In this document: positions 16,122 to 24,344 of the stretch, one piece after another
Numbering within the stretch: position 1 is the first letter of the stretch
Layout: every line of letters starts with the position of its first letter
DNA from: Variovorax paradoxus
GTDB taxonomy: Bacteria > Pseudomonadota > Gammaproteobacteria > Burkholderiales > Burkholderiaceae_C
NCBI RefSeq assembly: GCF_030815975.1
Contig: NZ_JAUSXL010000001.1
Coordinates: 702,611 to 766,610, forward strand
Length of the DNA stretch: 64,000 nucleotides
Direction of reading: 5' to 3'
The notes under the pieces: model-generated
What the model was told of the DNA's origin: nothing
The model's input: only the letters and a program-made list of their open reading frames with translations
Databases searched by the model: none
Translations under genes and position numbers: made by a program

Positions 16122-17231
16122 ATGGCCACTTCTTTTCCATCGCTGTTTCCCGGCATGCTGCTGGACGCGGCCAGCCGCTATGCAGAGGACCACATCGCGC
16201 AGGAGATCCAGGGCGACCCCGTGCGCGAACTGGGCTGGACCGCCACCCTCGTGCCCGAGGAGGCCGGAGGAGCGGGCGGAACCTTGAGCGACCTGGCCTC
16301 CATCGTCGAAGGGCTGGCCACGCATGGCCTGCAGCTGCCGGTGGTCGAGACCTGCGCCGTGGTGCCGCTGCTGCTGCAGGCGGCCGGCGCCGAGACGGCC
16401 CATCGCTGGCTGGAGGCGGTGGCCGAGGGCAGCGCGCGGATCGCGCCGATGGTCGCGCTGTCCGCCACGCCTGAGCACGATGCCGTCACGGCCAGGCACC
16501 TGGACATCGGCTACGAACTGAGCGGCGTGGTGGAGGGCGTCGACTTGACCCTGCCCGCCACGCACTATCTCGTGCCCGTGCAGATGGATGGCGACGACGC
16601 CATCTTCCTGGTCGATGCCGAACGCATCGGCGCCCCGAAGGCCCGCTACCGGACGATGGAGGGGCGCCTGGGCGCCGACTTCGCGCTGGAGCGGCTCGCA
16701 GTGCCCGAGGGCGCCTGCCTCGCACGCGGTGCCGCCGTGCGCGAGGCGCGTGCCAAGGCGACCGACGCCGCCTTGCTGCTGACCGCCGCGGACACGGTGG
16801 CCGCGCTGGCTACGCTCATCCGCCAGACGGTCACCCACCTGAAGGAGCGGCGCCAGTTCGGCGTGGCGCTCGCGAGCTTCCAGGTGCTGCGCCATCGCGT
16901 GGCGGACATGTACGTGAAGTACCTGGGCGCCAAGGGCCTGGTGATCCACTGCTTCCACGAATACGAGCAGGGTGCGGCCGACCTGCGCCGCACCTTGCGC
17001 CTGGCCAAGGTGTCGCTGGCCGAGTCGGCCCGCGCCTGTGCGGAAGCGGCCATCCAGATGCACGGCGGCATGGGCGTGAGCGAAGAGGTGCTGGCCACCC
17101 GCACGGCGCAGCGCCTGATCGCCTCCGAGTTCCGCTACGGCGACCGGCTCATGCATGCCGCACAGCTGCTGGCGCCACCGCAGTCCGCCGAACGAGTTTC
17201 TCTTTCCAACCAAACCGGGAGTGTGCGATGA
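16122..17231 (+). CDS. acyl-CoA dehydrogenase-like protein (second of a pair)
   Basis: 369 residues. The fold is supported by an N-terminal helical region, KERRQFGVALASFQVLRHRV and ESARACAEAAIQMHGGMGVS. The PGSGSD-type flavin loop and the C-terminal GTSE motif are not recognisable: the end reads EVLATRTAQRLIASEFRYGD. It is therefore likely the partner subunit of the dehydrogenase encoded 3 bp upstream rather than an independent enzyme. Its 3' end overlaps the enoyl-CoA hydratase start by 4 bp (ATGA), showing translational coupling. Confidence 0.88.
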   Translation: MATSFPSLFPGMLLDAASRYAEDHIAQEIQGDPVRELGWTATLVPEEAGGAGGTLSDLASIVEGLATHGLQLPVVETCAVVPLLLQAAGAETAHRWLEAVAEGSARIAPMVALSATPEHDAVTARHLDIGYELSGVVEGVDLTLPATHYLVPVQMDGDDAIFLVDAERIGAPKARYRTMEGRLGADFALERLAVPEGACLARGAAVREARAKATDAALLLTAADTVAALATLIRQTVTHLKERRQFGVALASFQVLRHRVADMYVKYLGAKGLVIHCFHEYEQGAADLRRTLRLAKVSLAESARACAEAAIQMHGGMGVSEEVLATRTAQRLIASEFRYGDRLMHAAQLLAPPQSAERVSLSNQTGSVR

Positions 17232-17989
17232 GCATCGAACTGGAAGTTTCCGAATACATCGCCGTCGTCCGGCTCGACAAGCCGCCGGTCAATGCGCTGG
17301 ACCGCGCCACGCGCCGCCGCCTGATCGAGATCTTCGACGAGGTCTCCGAGCGCGCCGACGTGCGTGTCGCGATCCTCACGGGCACCGGAAAATTCTTCTG
17401 CTCCGGCGCGGACCTCAAGGACCGCCCTGATGCGCAGAAGGCGGGCGACTTCCTCGACCACAACCGCTGGACGCGCGAGACCGGCAATGCGATCCGCGAA
17501 TGCGCCAAGCCCGTGATCGCGGCCGTCAACGGTCCCGCGCTGGGCGCGGGGTTCGGGCTCATGGCCGCGTGCGACATCTTCCTCGCGAGCGAGGATGCCA
17601 CCTTCGCCATGCCCGAGATCAACGTCGGCCTGGCCGGCGGCGTCTCCATGCTGCGCACCATGTTCGGCCGCTCGTTCACGCGCCGCATGTTCTTCACCGG
17701 CATGAAGGTGCCCGCCGCCGAGCTGTACCGCCGCGGCGTCATCGACGAGGTGGTGCCCGGCGAGCAGCTGATGCCGCTGGCCATGGAGATCGCGCAGGAG
17801 ATCGCCTCGAAGGCGCCGCTGGCCATTGCCTATGCCAAGCAGGCCGCCAACATGATGGACCTGATGCCGCAGCGCGACGGCTACCGCTTCGAGCAGAACT
17901 TCACCATGGCGCTGGCCAGGACCGAGGATGCGCAGGAAGCCCGCAAGGCCTTCCTCGAGAAGCGCAAGCCTGTCTACCAGGGGCGTTGA
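17228..17989 (+). CDS. enoyl-CoA hydratase/isomerase family protein
   Basis: 253 residues of the crotonase fold. The oxyanion-hole segment is GKFFCSGADLKDRPD. The second is VNGPALGAGFGLMAACDIFL, followed by FAMPEINVGLAGGVSML. Of the two catalytic glutamates of rat crotonase, the one in MPEI is kept, while the other position (GCEL in crotonase) reads GFGL here. This often marks isomerase, hydrolase or ring-cleavage members rather than classical hydratases. It overlaps the preceding dehydrogenase gene by 4 bp. Confidence 0.9.
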   Translation: MSIELEVSEYIAVVRLDKPPVNALDRATRRRLIEIFDEVSERADVRVAILTGTGKFFCSGADLKDRPDAQKAGDFLDHNRWTRETGNAIRECAKPVIAAVNGPALGAGFGLMAACDIFLASEDATFAMPEINVGLAGGVSMLRTMFGRSFTRRMFFTGMKVPAAELYRRGVIDEVVPGEQLMPLAMEIAQEIASKAPLAIAYAKQAANMMDLMPQRDGYRFEQNFTMALARTEDAQEARKAFLEKRKPVYQGR

Positions 17990-17996
17990 TGAAACC

Positions 17997-18070
17997 CACC
18001 CCCGTCCCTCGCTCACTTCGTGTAGCTCGACTCCCCCCTCAAGGGGGCAACACCAGTGGCCCGGCAAAGC
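17997..18070. repeat. dispersed C/G-rich repeat, copy 1
   Basis: The gap between the enoyl-CoA hydratase and acyl-CoA synthetase genes contains CACTTCGTG, then CCCCCCTCAAGGGGGC, a self-complementary core. The same arrangement occurs in inverse orientation at 34998-35068. The downstream part (to about 18092) continues with a CCGGCAAAGCCGG palindrome. I recognise this layout as a common Comamonadaceae intergenic repeat. It may act as a hairpin between cistrons. Confidence 0.7.
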
Positions 18071-18148
18071 CGGTTCCACGGTGTCCCTGGCTTCGGACGC
18101 GCCGGTTTCATGCGTTGCGGAAGTCACGCAGTGTCATGGAGATTTGAG

Positions 18149-20287
18149 ATGCAGCAACAAGATGTGCCAGTGGGCTACGGCCTCGACGCGCTGTTCAAGC
18201 CGCGCTCGATCGCCATCTTCGGCGCCTCGGACGACGTCACCAAGATCGGCGGCCGGCCGCTGCAGTTTTTGCAGAAGTATGGCTATGCGGGCGGCATCTA
18301 CCCGATCAACCGCAAGGCCGGCCTGGTGCAGTCGCTGCAGGCCTATGCGAGCCTGGCGGAGCTGCCCGAGGTGCCCGAGCTGGCTGTGATTGCGGTGCCG
18401 CCCGCGGGCGTGCTCGAGGCGGTGCAGGACTGCGCGCGGCGCGGCGTGAAGGCCGCGGTCATTTTGTCCGCCGGCTTCTCCGAAATGGGCGAGGAGGGCA
18501 GCCGGCTGCAGGAACGCATCGGCGAGGTGGCGCGGGCCACCGGCATGCGCATCGTCGGCCCCAACTGCCTGGGCGCCATCGGCGTGCCCGACAAGAGCAT
18601 CGCCACCTTCTCGGTGGCACTCGAATCATCCTTTCCCGCGGCGGGCTCCGTGGGCATCGTCTCGCAGAGCGGCAACCTCGGCAGCTTCACCCTGCGGCTG
18701 GCCGGCGAGCGAGGCCTGGGCGTGAGCCGCATGCTGACCACGGGCAATGAATGCGACGTGGACATTGCCGACGCGATCGCGTCGCTGGCGGCCGACCCTG
18801 GCACGTCCGTGATCCTGTGCTGCATGGAAACCTGCCGCGACGGCGCCAAGCTGAGGCAGGCCATGGCGATGGCGCGCGCGGCCGGCAAGCCGCTGGTGGT
18901 GCTCAAGGTCGGCGTCTCCGAGGCCGGCAGCGCGGCCGCGGCCTCGCACACCGGCGCGCTGGCCGGCTCGGACGCCGTGTTCGATGCCGTGCTGCGCGAG
19001 GGCGGCGCGCTGCGCGTGCCCAGCATCGAGCTGCTGCTCGAGGTCGGCCATGCGCTGTCGGTGGTCGGTCCGGCGCGCGTGCCCGGCGGCCGCCGGGTGG
19101 CAGTGCTCACGGCCTCCGGCGGCTTCGGCGTGCTGCTGGCCGATGCGGCCAGCGCGCAGGGCCTCGCGCTGCCCAAGCTGGCGGCGCAGACGCAGGCGCG
19201 CATCCTGTCGGCCGTGCCGTTCGCCGCGCCATCCAATCCCGTGGACATGACGGCACAGGTGTCGAGCCGGCCCGAGGTGCTGGCGCAGATGCTCGATGCC
19301 GTGGCGCGCGACGACAGCTGCGACGCACTGATCCTGCAGTCGGCCAATGCCTTCCACGTGCCGCGGCTGCGCGACGTGTTCCTGGAGGCGCTCGCGCAGG
19401 TGCGCAAGGACCATCCCGTGCGGCTGATCCTGCTGTGCGCGCGGGCCCCCGACGACGTGCGCGCACGGCTCAACGCGATGGGCTTCCCGGTGGTCGAGGG
19501 CATCGATGCGGCCTGCGCGACGGTGGCTGCGCTGCTGCGCTTCGGTGCGCGCGATGCCGAACGGGCTGCTGCGCCGGCCATCGCGCGCGCGCCGCTGGCC
19601 GCCGAGGCCTTCGCGACCGAGGCCAGCGCCAAGGCCGTGCTGGCCGAGGCGGGGCTGCCTGTGCCGCGGGAGGCGATCGCGGCCAGCTTCGACGAGGCGC
19701 TGGCCGCCGCGCGCGCAATGGGCTTTCCGCTGGTGCTCAAGATCGTCTCGCCCGATATTGCGCACAAGACCGAGGTCGGCGGCGTGTTCGTCGGCGTGCG
19801 CTCCGAAGCGCAGCTGCGCGAGGAATACGACCAGCTGCTGGCGCGCGTGGCGTTGAAGGCGCCCGGCGCCCGCATCGCCGGCGTGCTGGTCGCGCAGATG
19901 GTGCAGGGCGGCGTCGAGCTGATCCTGGGCACCAAGAAGGACCCGGTGTTCGGCCCGATGGTGATGGTCGGCCTGGGCGGCATCTTTGCCGAGATCTTCA
20001 AGGACGTGGCGCTGCAGCCCGCGCCCGTCGACGAGGCGCAGGCCACCGCCATGCTGCGCTCGCTCAAGGCCTTTCCGCTGCTCGACGGCGCGCGCGGCCG
20101 GCCGAAAGCCGATGTGATGGCGGCGGCGAAGGCCATCGTGGCGCTGTCGCGATTCGCCGTGCGCCATGCCGAAAGCGTGTCCGAGATCGATATCAATCCC
20201 TTGATGGTGCTGGACCAAGGGCGAGGCGCTCATGCGCTGGACGCCCTGCTGGTGCCCGAGGAACCCCTCACGAAAGCCCACCTATGA
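18149..20287 (+). CDS. acyl-CoA synthetase, NDP-forming (acetate-CoA ligase ADP-forming type)
   Basis: 712 residues from ATG 18149. Domain order: CoA-binding Rossmann domain (FKPRSIAIFGASDDVTKIGG), succinyl-CoA-ligase-like domains with GIVSQSGNLGSF and the phospho-histidine segment AAASHTGALAGSDAVFDAVL (near residue 265), then a C-terminal ATP-grasp domain (FPLVLKIVSPDIAHKTEVGG; GVELILGTKKDPVFGPMVMV). It makes an acyl-CoA from an acid with ATP, giving ADP and phosphate. It is the likely entry step loading a carboxylate onto CoA in this pathway. Its 3' end overlaps the SDR gene by 4 bp. Confidence 0.92.
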   Translation: MQQQDVPVGYGLDALFKPRSIAIFGASDDVTKIGGRPLQFLQKYGYAGGIYPINRKAGLVQSLQAYASLAELPEVPELAVIAVPPAGVLEAVQDCARRGVKAAVILSAGFSEMGEEGSRLQERIGEVARATGMRIVGPNCLGAIGVPDKSIATFSVALESSFPAAGSVGIVSQSGNLGSFTLRLAGERGLGVSRMLTTGNECDVDIADAIASLAADPGTSVILCCMETCRDGAKLRQAMAMARAAGKPLVVLKVGVSEAGSAAAASHTGALAGSDAVFDAVLREGGALRVPSIELLLEVGHALSVVGPARVPGGRRVAVLTASGGFGVLLADAASAQGLALPKLAAQTQARILSAVPFAAPSNPVDMTAQVSSRPEVLAQMLDAVARDDSCDALILQSANAFHVPRLRDVFLEALAQVRKDHPVRLILLCARAPDDVRARLNAMGFPVVEGIDAACATVAALLRFGARDAERAAAPAIARAPLAAEAFATEASAKAVLAEAGLPVPREAIAASFDEALAAARAMGFPLVLKIVSPDIAHKTEVGGVFVGVRSEAQLREEYDQLLARVALKAPGARIAGVLVAQMVQGGVELILGTKKDPVFGPMVMVGLGGIFAEIFKDVALQPAPVDEAQATAMLRSLKAFPLLDGARGRPKADVMAAAKAIVALSRFAVRHAESVSEIDINPLMVLDQGRGAHALDALLVPEEPLTKAHL

Positions 20288-21042
20288 CCACGTCTCTTTC
20301 AGGCCGCACGGCCTTCATCAGCGGCGCCGGCCACGGCATCGGCCGCGCCACCGCGCGCGCCATGGCGCGCCTGGGCGCGACCGTCGGCATCAACGACCTG
20401 AAGCCGGAGTTCGTGGAGGAGGCCGTGGCCGAGATCCGCGCGCTCGGCGGCCAAGCCATCGGCCTGCCCTGCGACGTCTCGACGCGCGACGGCATGCGCG
20501 AGGCCGTGGCGCAGTTCGCACGCGAGGCCGGCCGGCTGGACGTCATGGTCAACAACGCCGCCTGGGTGCGCTACCAGCCGCTGGCCGAGATCACGCCGGA
20601 GGTCATGGACCGCATGGTGGAGATCGGCTTCAAGTCGGTGATCTGGGGCATCCAGGCCGCGGCCGAGGCCATGGATGCGCAGCGCGGCGGCTCGATCATC
20701 AACGTGGCCTCCATCGCGGCGTTCAAGTCGCCGATGCGCTCGGTGGTCTACAGCGGCATCAAGGCCGGCGTGCTGGGCATCACGCGCGCATCGGCCGCCG
20801 ACCTGGGTTCGCGCAACATCCGCGTGAACGCGGTCGCGCCCGGTGCGGTGCCCACCGAAGGTACCGCCAAGCATCGCAATGCGGAGCTCGACGCCCGGCG
20901 CATCGGACGCACGCCGCTGGGGCGCCTCGGCACGGTGGAAGACATCGCCGACGCCATCTGTTTTCTGGCCGGCGACGCCTCGCGCTTCTTCAACGCGGAC
21001 GTGCTGCGCCTGGACGGCGGCGCTTCGGAGACCTCTCTGTGA
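20284..21042 (+). CDS. short-chain dehydrogenase/reductase
   Basis: 252 residues, classical SDR. Cofactor motif SGAGHGIGRATAR, NNAA in VMVNNAAWVRYQ, the catalytic Ser in NVASIAAF and YSGIKAG (YxxxK). The acidic residue in GINDLK after the second strand suggests an NAD preference. It ends with the family-typical LRLDGGAS. It overlaps both neighbours (ATGA upstream, GTGA downstream). It probably oxidises a hydroxyl group in the pathway. Confidence 0.93.
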   Translation: MTTSLSGRTAFISGAGHGIGRATARAMARLGATVGINDLKPEFVEEAVAEIRALGGQAIGLPCDVSTRDGMREAVAQFAREAGRLDVMVNNAAWVRYQPLAEITPEVMDRMVEIGFKSVIWGIQAAAEAMDAQRGGSIINVASIAAFKSPMRSVVYSGIKAGVLGITRASAADLGSRNIRVNAVAPGAVPTEGTAKHRNAELDARRIGRTPLGRLGTVEDIADAICFLAGDASRFFNADVLRLDGGASETSL

Positions 21043-21419
21043 GCGCCGCGATCCGGCCGCCCAAGCGGGTGCAGAACGTGTTCGTCGTGGCGAAGGAGCC
21101 GGCCGGCCTGCATGCCTTCTACGAAGGCGCACTGGGCCTGCCGATGAAGTTCCGAGATGGCGACCGCTGGATCCAGTACGGCGTGGGCAACACCAGCGTG
21201 GCGCTGGCCTGCCTCGAGGAGGCAGCGCCCGCCACCAGCGGGCTGGTGATGGTGCTGGAGGTGGACGACTTCGAGGGCGCAGCGGAACGCATCGGCGCGG
21301 CCGGCGGGCAGGTGCTGGGCCTGCGCGACATGGGCGTCCACGGCGCCGTGCTGTCGCTGCGCGATCCCGAAGGCAACCTGGTGCAACTGTTCCGGCGCGC
21401 TGCGCCTGCGGCCGCATGA
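21039..21419 (+). CDS. VOC/glyoxalase-like protein
   Basis: 126 residues from GTG 21039, which overlaps the preceding stop as GTGA. A single vicinal-oxygen-chelate half is seen: VQNVFVVAKEPAGLHAFYEG, then LGLPMKFRDGDRWIQYG, and LSLRDPEGNLVQLFRRA at the end. The first metal-ligand position usually held by His reads VFVV and so appears absent. The terminal Glu-type ligand position reads VQLF. It may be non-metal or a binding protein. Function within the pathway unknown. Confidence 0.8.
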   Translation: MSAAIRPPKRVQNVFVVAKEPAGLHAFYEGALGLPMKFRDGDRWIQYGVGNTSVALACLEEAAPATSGLVMVLEVDDFEGAAERIGAAGGQVLGLRDMGVHGAVLSLRDPEGNLVQLFRRAAPAAA

Positions 21420-21961
21420 GTGCATCCGTGCAAGCGCCGGCCACGCTGCAGGCCCTGCTGGACCGCGAGGCGATCCGCGATTGCCTGCTGCGCTATTGCC
21501 GCGGCATCGACCGCTGCGACGAGGCGGCCCTGCGCTCGGCCTACTGGGAGGACGCCACGGACTGCCACGGCGCCTGGAACGGCAGCGCCACCGGCTTCAT
21601 CGAGCAGGCGCTGAAAAAGCTGCGGCAGGGCGGACGCCGCGTCCACCAGATCACCAATGTGCTGATCGAGCTGCACGGCGATGCCGCGGCGGTGGAAAGC
21701 AGCTTCTTCGCGCTGCAGGCCACGGCCGCGCAGCCCGAGCGCGAGACCTTCCTGTGCGGCCGCTATGCGGACCGTTTCGAGCGCCGCGGCGGCGAGTGGC
21801 GCGTGGCCGCACGCACGGTGATCTATGACTGGATCGAGGAGCGCACCCGGCCCGAACTGAAGCAGGCCGATGCCGCTCTGTTCGGCGCGCGCCAGCCGGT
21901 CGGCACCGCGGCACCGCACGATGCCATGTACGCGCTGCTGCGCGCAATGCGGGGCGCCTGA
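21416..21961 (+). CDS. nuclear transport factor 2-like (SnoaL-type) protein
   Basis: 181 residues. It begins with a helix LLDREAIRDCLLRYCRGIDR followed by DEAALRSAYWEDATDCHGAW, the standard pattern of SnoaL_4-type NTF2-like proteins such as steroid dehydratase or aromatic dioxygenase small-subunit relatives. Asp, Tyr and His residues of a possible acid-base pocket are present (Tyr-Trp-Glu-Asp and Cys-His). ATG 21416 overlaps the VOC stop (ATGA). Such proteins often act as dehydratases or isomerases in catabolic clusters; this assignment is inference. Confidence 0.85.
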   Translation: MSASVQAPATLQALLDREAIRDCLLRYCRGIDRCDEAALRSAYWEDATDCHGAWNGSATGFIEQALKKLRQGGRRVHQITNVLIELHGDAAAVESSFFALQATAAQPERETFLCGRYADRFERRGGEWRVAARTVIYDWIEERTRPELKQADAALFGARQPVGTAAPHDAMYALLRAMRGA

Positions 21962-23199
21962 TGGCCACGGTCCTGCTCACCGGCGCCGGCGGCGGCATCG
22001 GCCGCGCGGCGGCACTGGGCCTCGCGCGTGCGGGATGGCGCTGCGTCCTGGTCGATGCGGATGCGCACGCGCTGCAGCGCCTCGAAGCCTTCTGGCCCGC
22101 CGGGGCCGAGCGGCCGCTGAGCCTGGTGGCCGACCTGACGGATGCCGCCCGCATCGAGCGCCTGGGGCAGGAGATTCCGCCGCTCGATGCCCTCATCAAC
22201 AACGCGGGCCTGTCGGCCGGCGGCGCCGAGGCCACCTCCGGCCACGACGACGGCACGGCCGCACGCCTGCTGGCGCTCAACCTGGCGGCCCCGGCCCGCA
22301 TGGTGCAGGCTTGTGCGCCGCGGCTTCGGGCGGGGGCGCGCATCGTCAACGTGGCGTCCGGCGCGGGGCTGCGCGCCATTCCGTGGCGCGGACTCTACAG
22401 CCCGAGCAAGGCCGGGCTGATCGCGCAGGGCAGGGCGCTGGCGCGAGCCCGGCCCGACTGGACGGTGACCACGCTCGCGCCGGGTTTCGTGCGAACCGAG
22501 CTCGTGCAGCGCCTGATCGATGGCGGCCGGCTGAATCCGGCGCAGGCAATCTCGAAGATTCCCGTGGGCCGGATGGCCGAGCCCGAGGACATGGCCGAGG
22601 CGCTGTGCTTCCTGGCCAGCGCGGGCGCGCGCGTGCTCACCGGGCAGCTGCTGATGCTCGATGGCGGCTCCTCCATCTGCGGCGGCAGCCAGCCATTGCC
22701 GCCATGCGAGCATCGGCCACTGCCGTTCGAGCTGCCGTTGCAGCCGCATGGCGAGGCGGTGCGCGAGCCGGGCTGGCAAGCCGCACTGGCTGGGTGGGCG
22801 CATTCGCATGCGGGCAGCCCCGGCCGCCGAAGCTACCCCGCCGTCGTCGACGGCCGTGCACTCGATGCGCCGCCGGGTGCGCAGCTCGATGCCGTGCTCG
22901 ATGCGGCGCGCTGCTTCCGGGCGCGCCATGCGGCGCTGGCCAGCCTGACGCTGCTGCTGCCGCGGCCCGCGCCGGATCTTCCCTGGGCGCTGGCCGGCGA
23001 CGCCGAAGCGGCCCGCATGCTGGTGGCCACGCTGGCCGCCGAATGGGGTGCGCATGGACTGCGCATCAATGCGCTGGAACCGACGCCCGGCCTCGCGCCA
23101 CAGGCCTGCCTGCCGCTGCTCGGCTACGTGGCCGGCGCGCGCGCGCAGTTCATGACCGGGCAGGTGCTGCGGCCCGGCGCCGGCGCGGCCGAACGCTGA
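21961..23199 (+). CDS. tandem SDR: intact N-terminal SDR plus degenerate C-terminal SDR-like half
   Basis: 412 residues, much longer than a normal SDR (about 250). Residues 1-240 form a full SDR: TGAGGGIGRAAALG, INNAGLS, NVASGAG and YSPSKAG, ending GQLLMLDGGSS. Residues from about 265 onward resemble the second half of another SDR (LVATLAAEWGAHGLRINALE, then AQFMTGQVLRPGAG). They lack a GxxxGxG nucleotide motif and a YxxxK pair. The second half may stabilise a pseudo-dimer. The start overlaps the SnoaL-like stop by one base (TGATG). Confidence 0.85.
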   Translation: MATVLLTGAGGGIGRAAALGLARAGWRCVLVDADAHALQRLEAFWPAGAERPLSLVADLTDAARIERLGQEIPPLDALINNAGLSAGGAEATSGHDDGTAARLLALNLAAPARMVQACAPRLRAGARIVNVASGAGLRAIPWRGLYSPSKAGLIAQGRALARARPDWTVTTLAPGFVRTELVQRLIDGGRLNPAQAISKIPVGRMAEPEDMAEALCFLASAGARVLTGQLLMLDGGSSICGGSQPLPPCEHRPLPFELPLQPHGEAVREPGWQAALAGWAHSHAGSPGRRSYPAVVDGRALDAPPGAQLDAVLDAARCFRARHAALASLTLLLPRPAPDLPWALAGDAEAARMLVATLAAEWGAHGLRINALEPTPGLAPQACLPLLGYVAGARAQFMTGQVLRPGAGAAER

Positions 23200-23221
23200 A
23201 ACAGAAACAAGGAGACACCGC

Positions 23222-24211
23222 ATGATCGAAACCGTCATTTCCCGCCGCAGCCTGCTCGCCGGCGCGGGCCTGCTCGCGCTGCAAGCGCCGCTGCGCGCCA
23301 GCGAAGCCGGCGGCTGGCCGGCACGCCCTATCCGCATGGTCGTGTCCGGCCCCGCAGGCGCGGGTTCGGACATCTTCGCGCGCCTTCTGGCAGGGCCGCT
23401 GCAGCAGGCTCTCGGACAGCCCGTGGTGGTGGACAACAAGCCCGGCGCCAACGGCCTGATCGGCAACGACACCGTCGCCAAGGCGCCGCACGATGGCTAC
23501 ACGATCCTGCTGTCGCCGTCCTCGGCCATCGCCATCAACCCGGTCATCCAGCCGAAGATGCCCTACGACGCCCAGAAGGACCTGCTGCCTGTCGCCCAGG
23601 TCGGCGCCGCGGGCATCCTGCTGGTGGCGAATCCGGCCACCGGCATCAAGACGCTGGCGGATCTGGTGCGCCATGCCAAGGCCAACCCCGGCAAGCTGGC
23701 CTATGGCTCCTGGGGCAGCGGATCGACAGGCCACCTGGTGATGGAGGGCATCAAGGCCCAGTACGGCATGGACATGGTGCACGTGCCCTACAAGGGCGTC
23801 TCGCTGCTGCTGAGCGACTTGCTGGGCAACAGCATCGGCGTGGGCTTTGTCGACATCGCTTCGCCGGTGCCCCACATCCGCAGCGGCAAGCTGCGGGCGC
23901 TGGGCTGCACGGGCTCAGCGCGCGGGCCGGCGCTGCCCGACGTGCCCACCCTGACCGAGCAGGGCTACCGCTTCGATGCGGACGGCTGGTACGGCGTCTT
24001 TGCACCGGCCGGCACGCCGCGCGAGGTGGTCGTGCGCCTGAACCAGGAGATCAACCGCATCCTCTCGGCCGACGAGATCATCCAGAAGTTCGCCGCGCAG
24101 AACATGCCGCGCCCGCCGATCAAGGACGCAGACCAGTTCGCGGCCACGGTGCGCCGCGACCTCGCGGCCTGGCAGTCTCTGGCCAAGGTCGCGAAGCTGC
24201 GGCTCGACTGA
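23222..24211 (+). CDS. Bug-family (TTT) periplasmic solute-binding protein
   Basis: 329 residues with ATG 23222 after AAGGAGACACCGC. The N-terminus ISRRSLLAGAGLLALQAPLR carries a twin-arginine-like SRRSLL signal. Bug-family marks follow: WPARPIRMVVSGPAGAGSDI, VVVDNKPGANGLIGNDTVA, YDAQKDLLPVAQVG and LPDVPTLTEQGYRFD. It is last in the 11-gene catabolic run, 22 bp after the tandem SDR gene. It probably captures the pathway's acidic substrate in the periplasm. Membrane TTT subunits are not in the window. Confidence 0.93.
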   Translation: MIETVISRRSLLAGAGLLALQAPLRASEAGGWPARPIRMVVSGPAGAGSDIFARLLAGPLQQALGQPVVVDNKPGANGLIGNDTVAKAPHDGYTILLSPSSAIAINPVIQPKMPYDAQKDLLPVAQVGAAGILLVANPATGIKTLADLVRHAKANPGKLAYGSWGSGSTGHLVMEGIKAQYGMDMVHVPYKGVSLLLSDLLGNSIGVGFVDIASPVPHIRSGKLRALGCTGSARGPALPDVPTLTEQGYRFDADGWYGVFAPAGTPREVVVRLNQEINRILSADEIIQKFAAQNMPRPPIKDADQFAATVRRDLAAWQSLAKVAKLRLD

Positions 24212-24238
24212 GTGTTGGCGGGGTCCACAGTCCATCGA

Positions 24239-24270
24239 TTGCGCATTTCGCTGGATTTCTTGCCTGATCC
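24239..24270 (+). promoter_or_regulatory. site A: candidate AraC-regulator binding site upstream of its own gene
   Basis: The 32-bp segment contains GCGCATTTCGCT, a 3-bp spacer and TTTCTTGCC, ending ATCC. It matches site B (25340-25371, opposite strand) at 26 of 32 positions. It lies 75 bp before the AraC-type gene start. Two spaced blocks are what a two-HTH AraC monomer contacts. Confidence 0.7.
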
Positions 24271-24344
24271 TCTGGCTTTGCCCTTTTTTGGGGAATGAGG
24301 CTTGGGCTGGCGAGGTAGAGTCTTTCGCGGAGGCTCCAAGCAGC

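Noticed and set aside
17990..18148. possible small gene between the crotonase and synthetase genes
   Set aside because: The stretch is occupied by the dispersed C/G-rich repeat; the frames there read repeat sequence, not protein.
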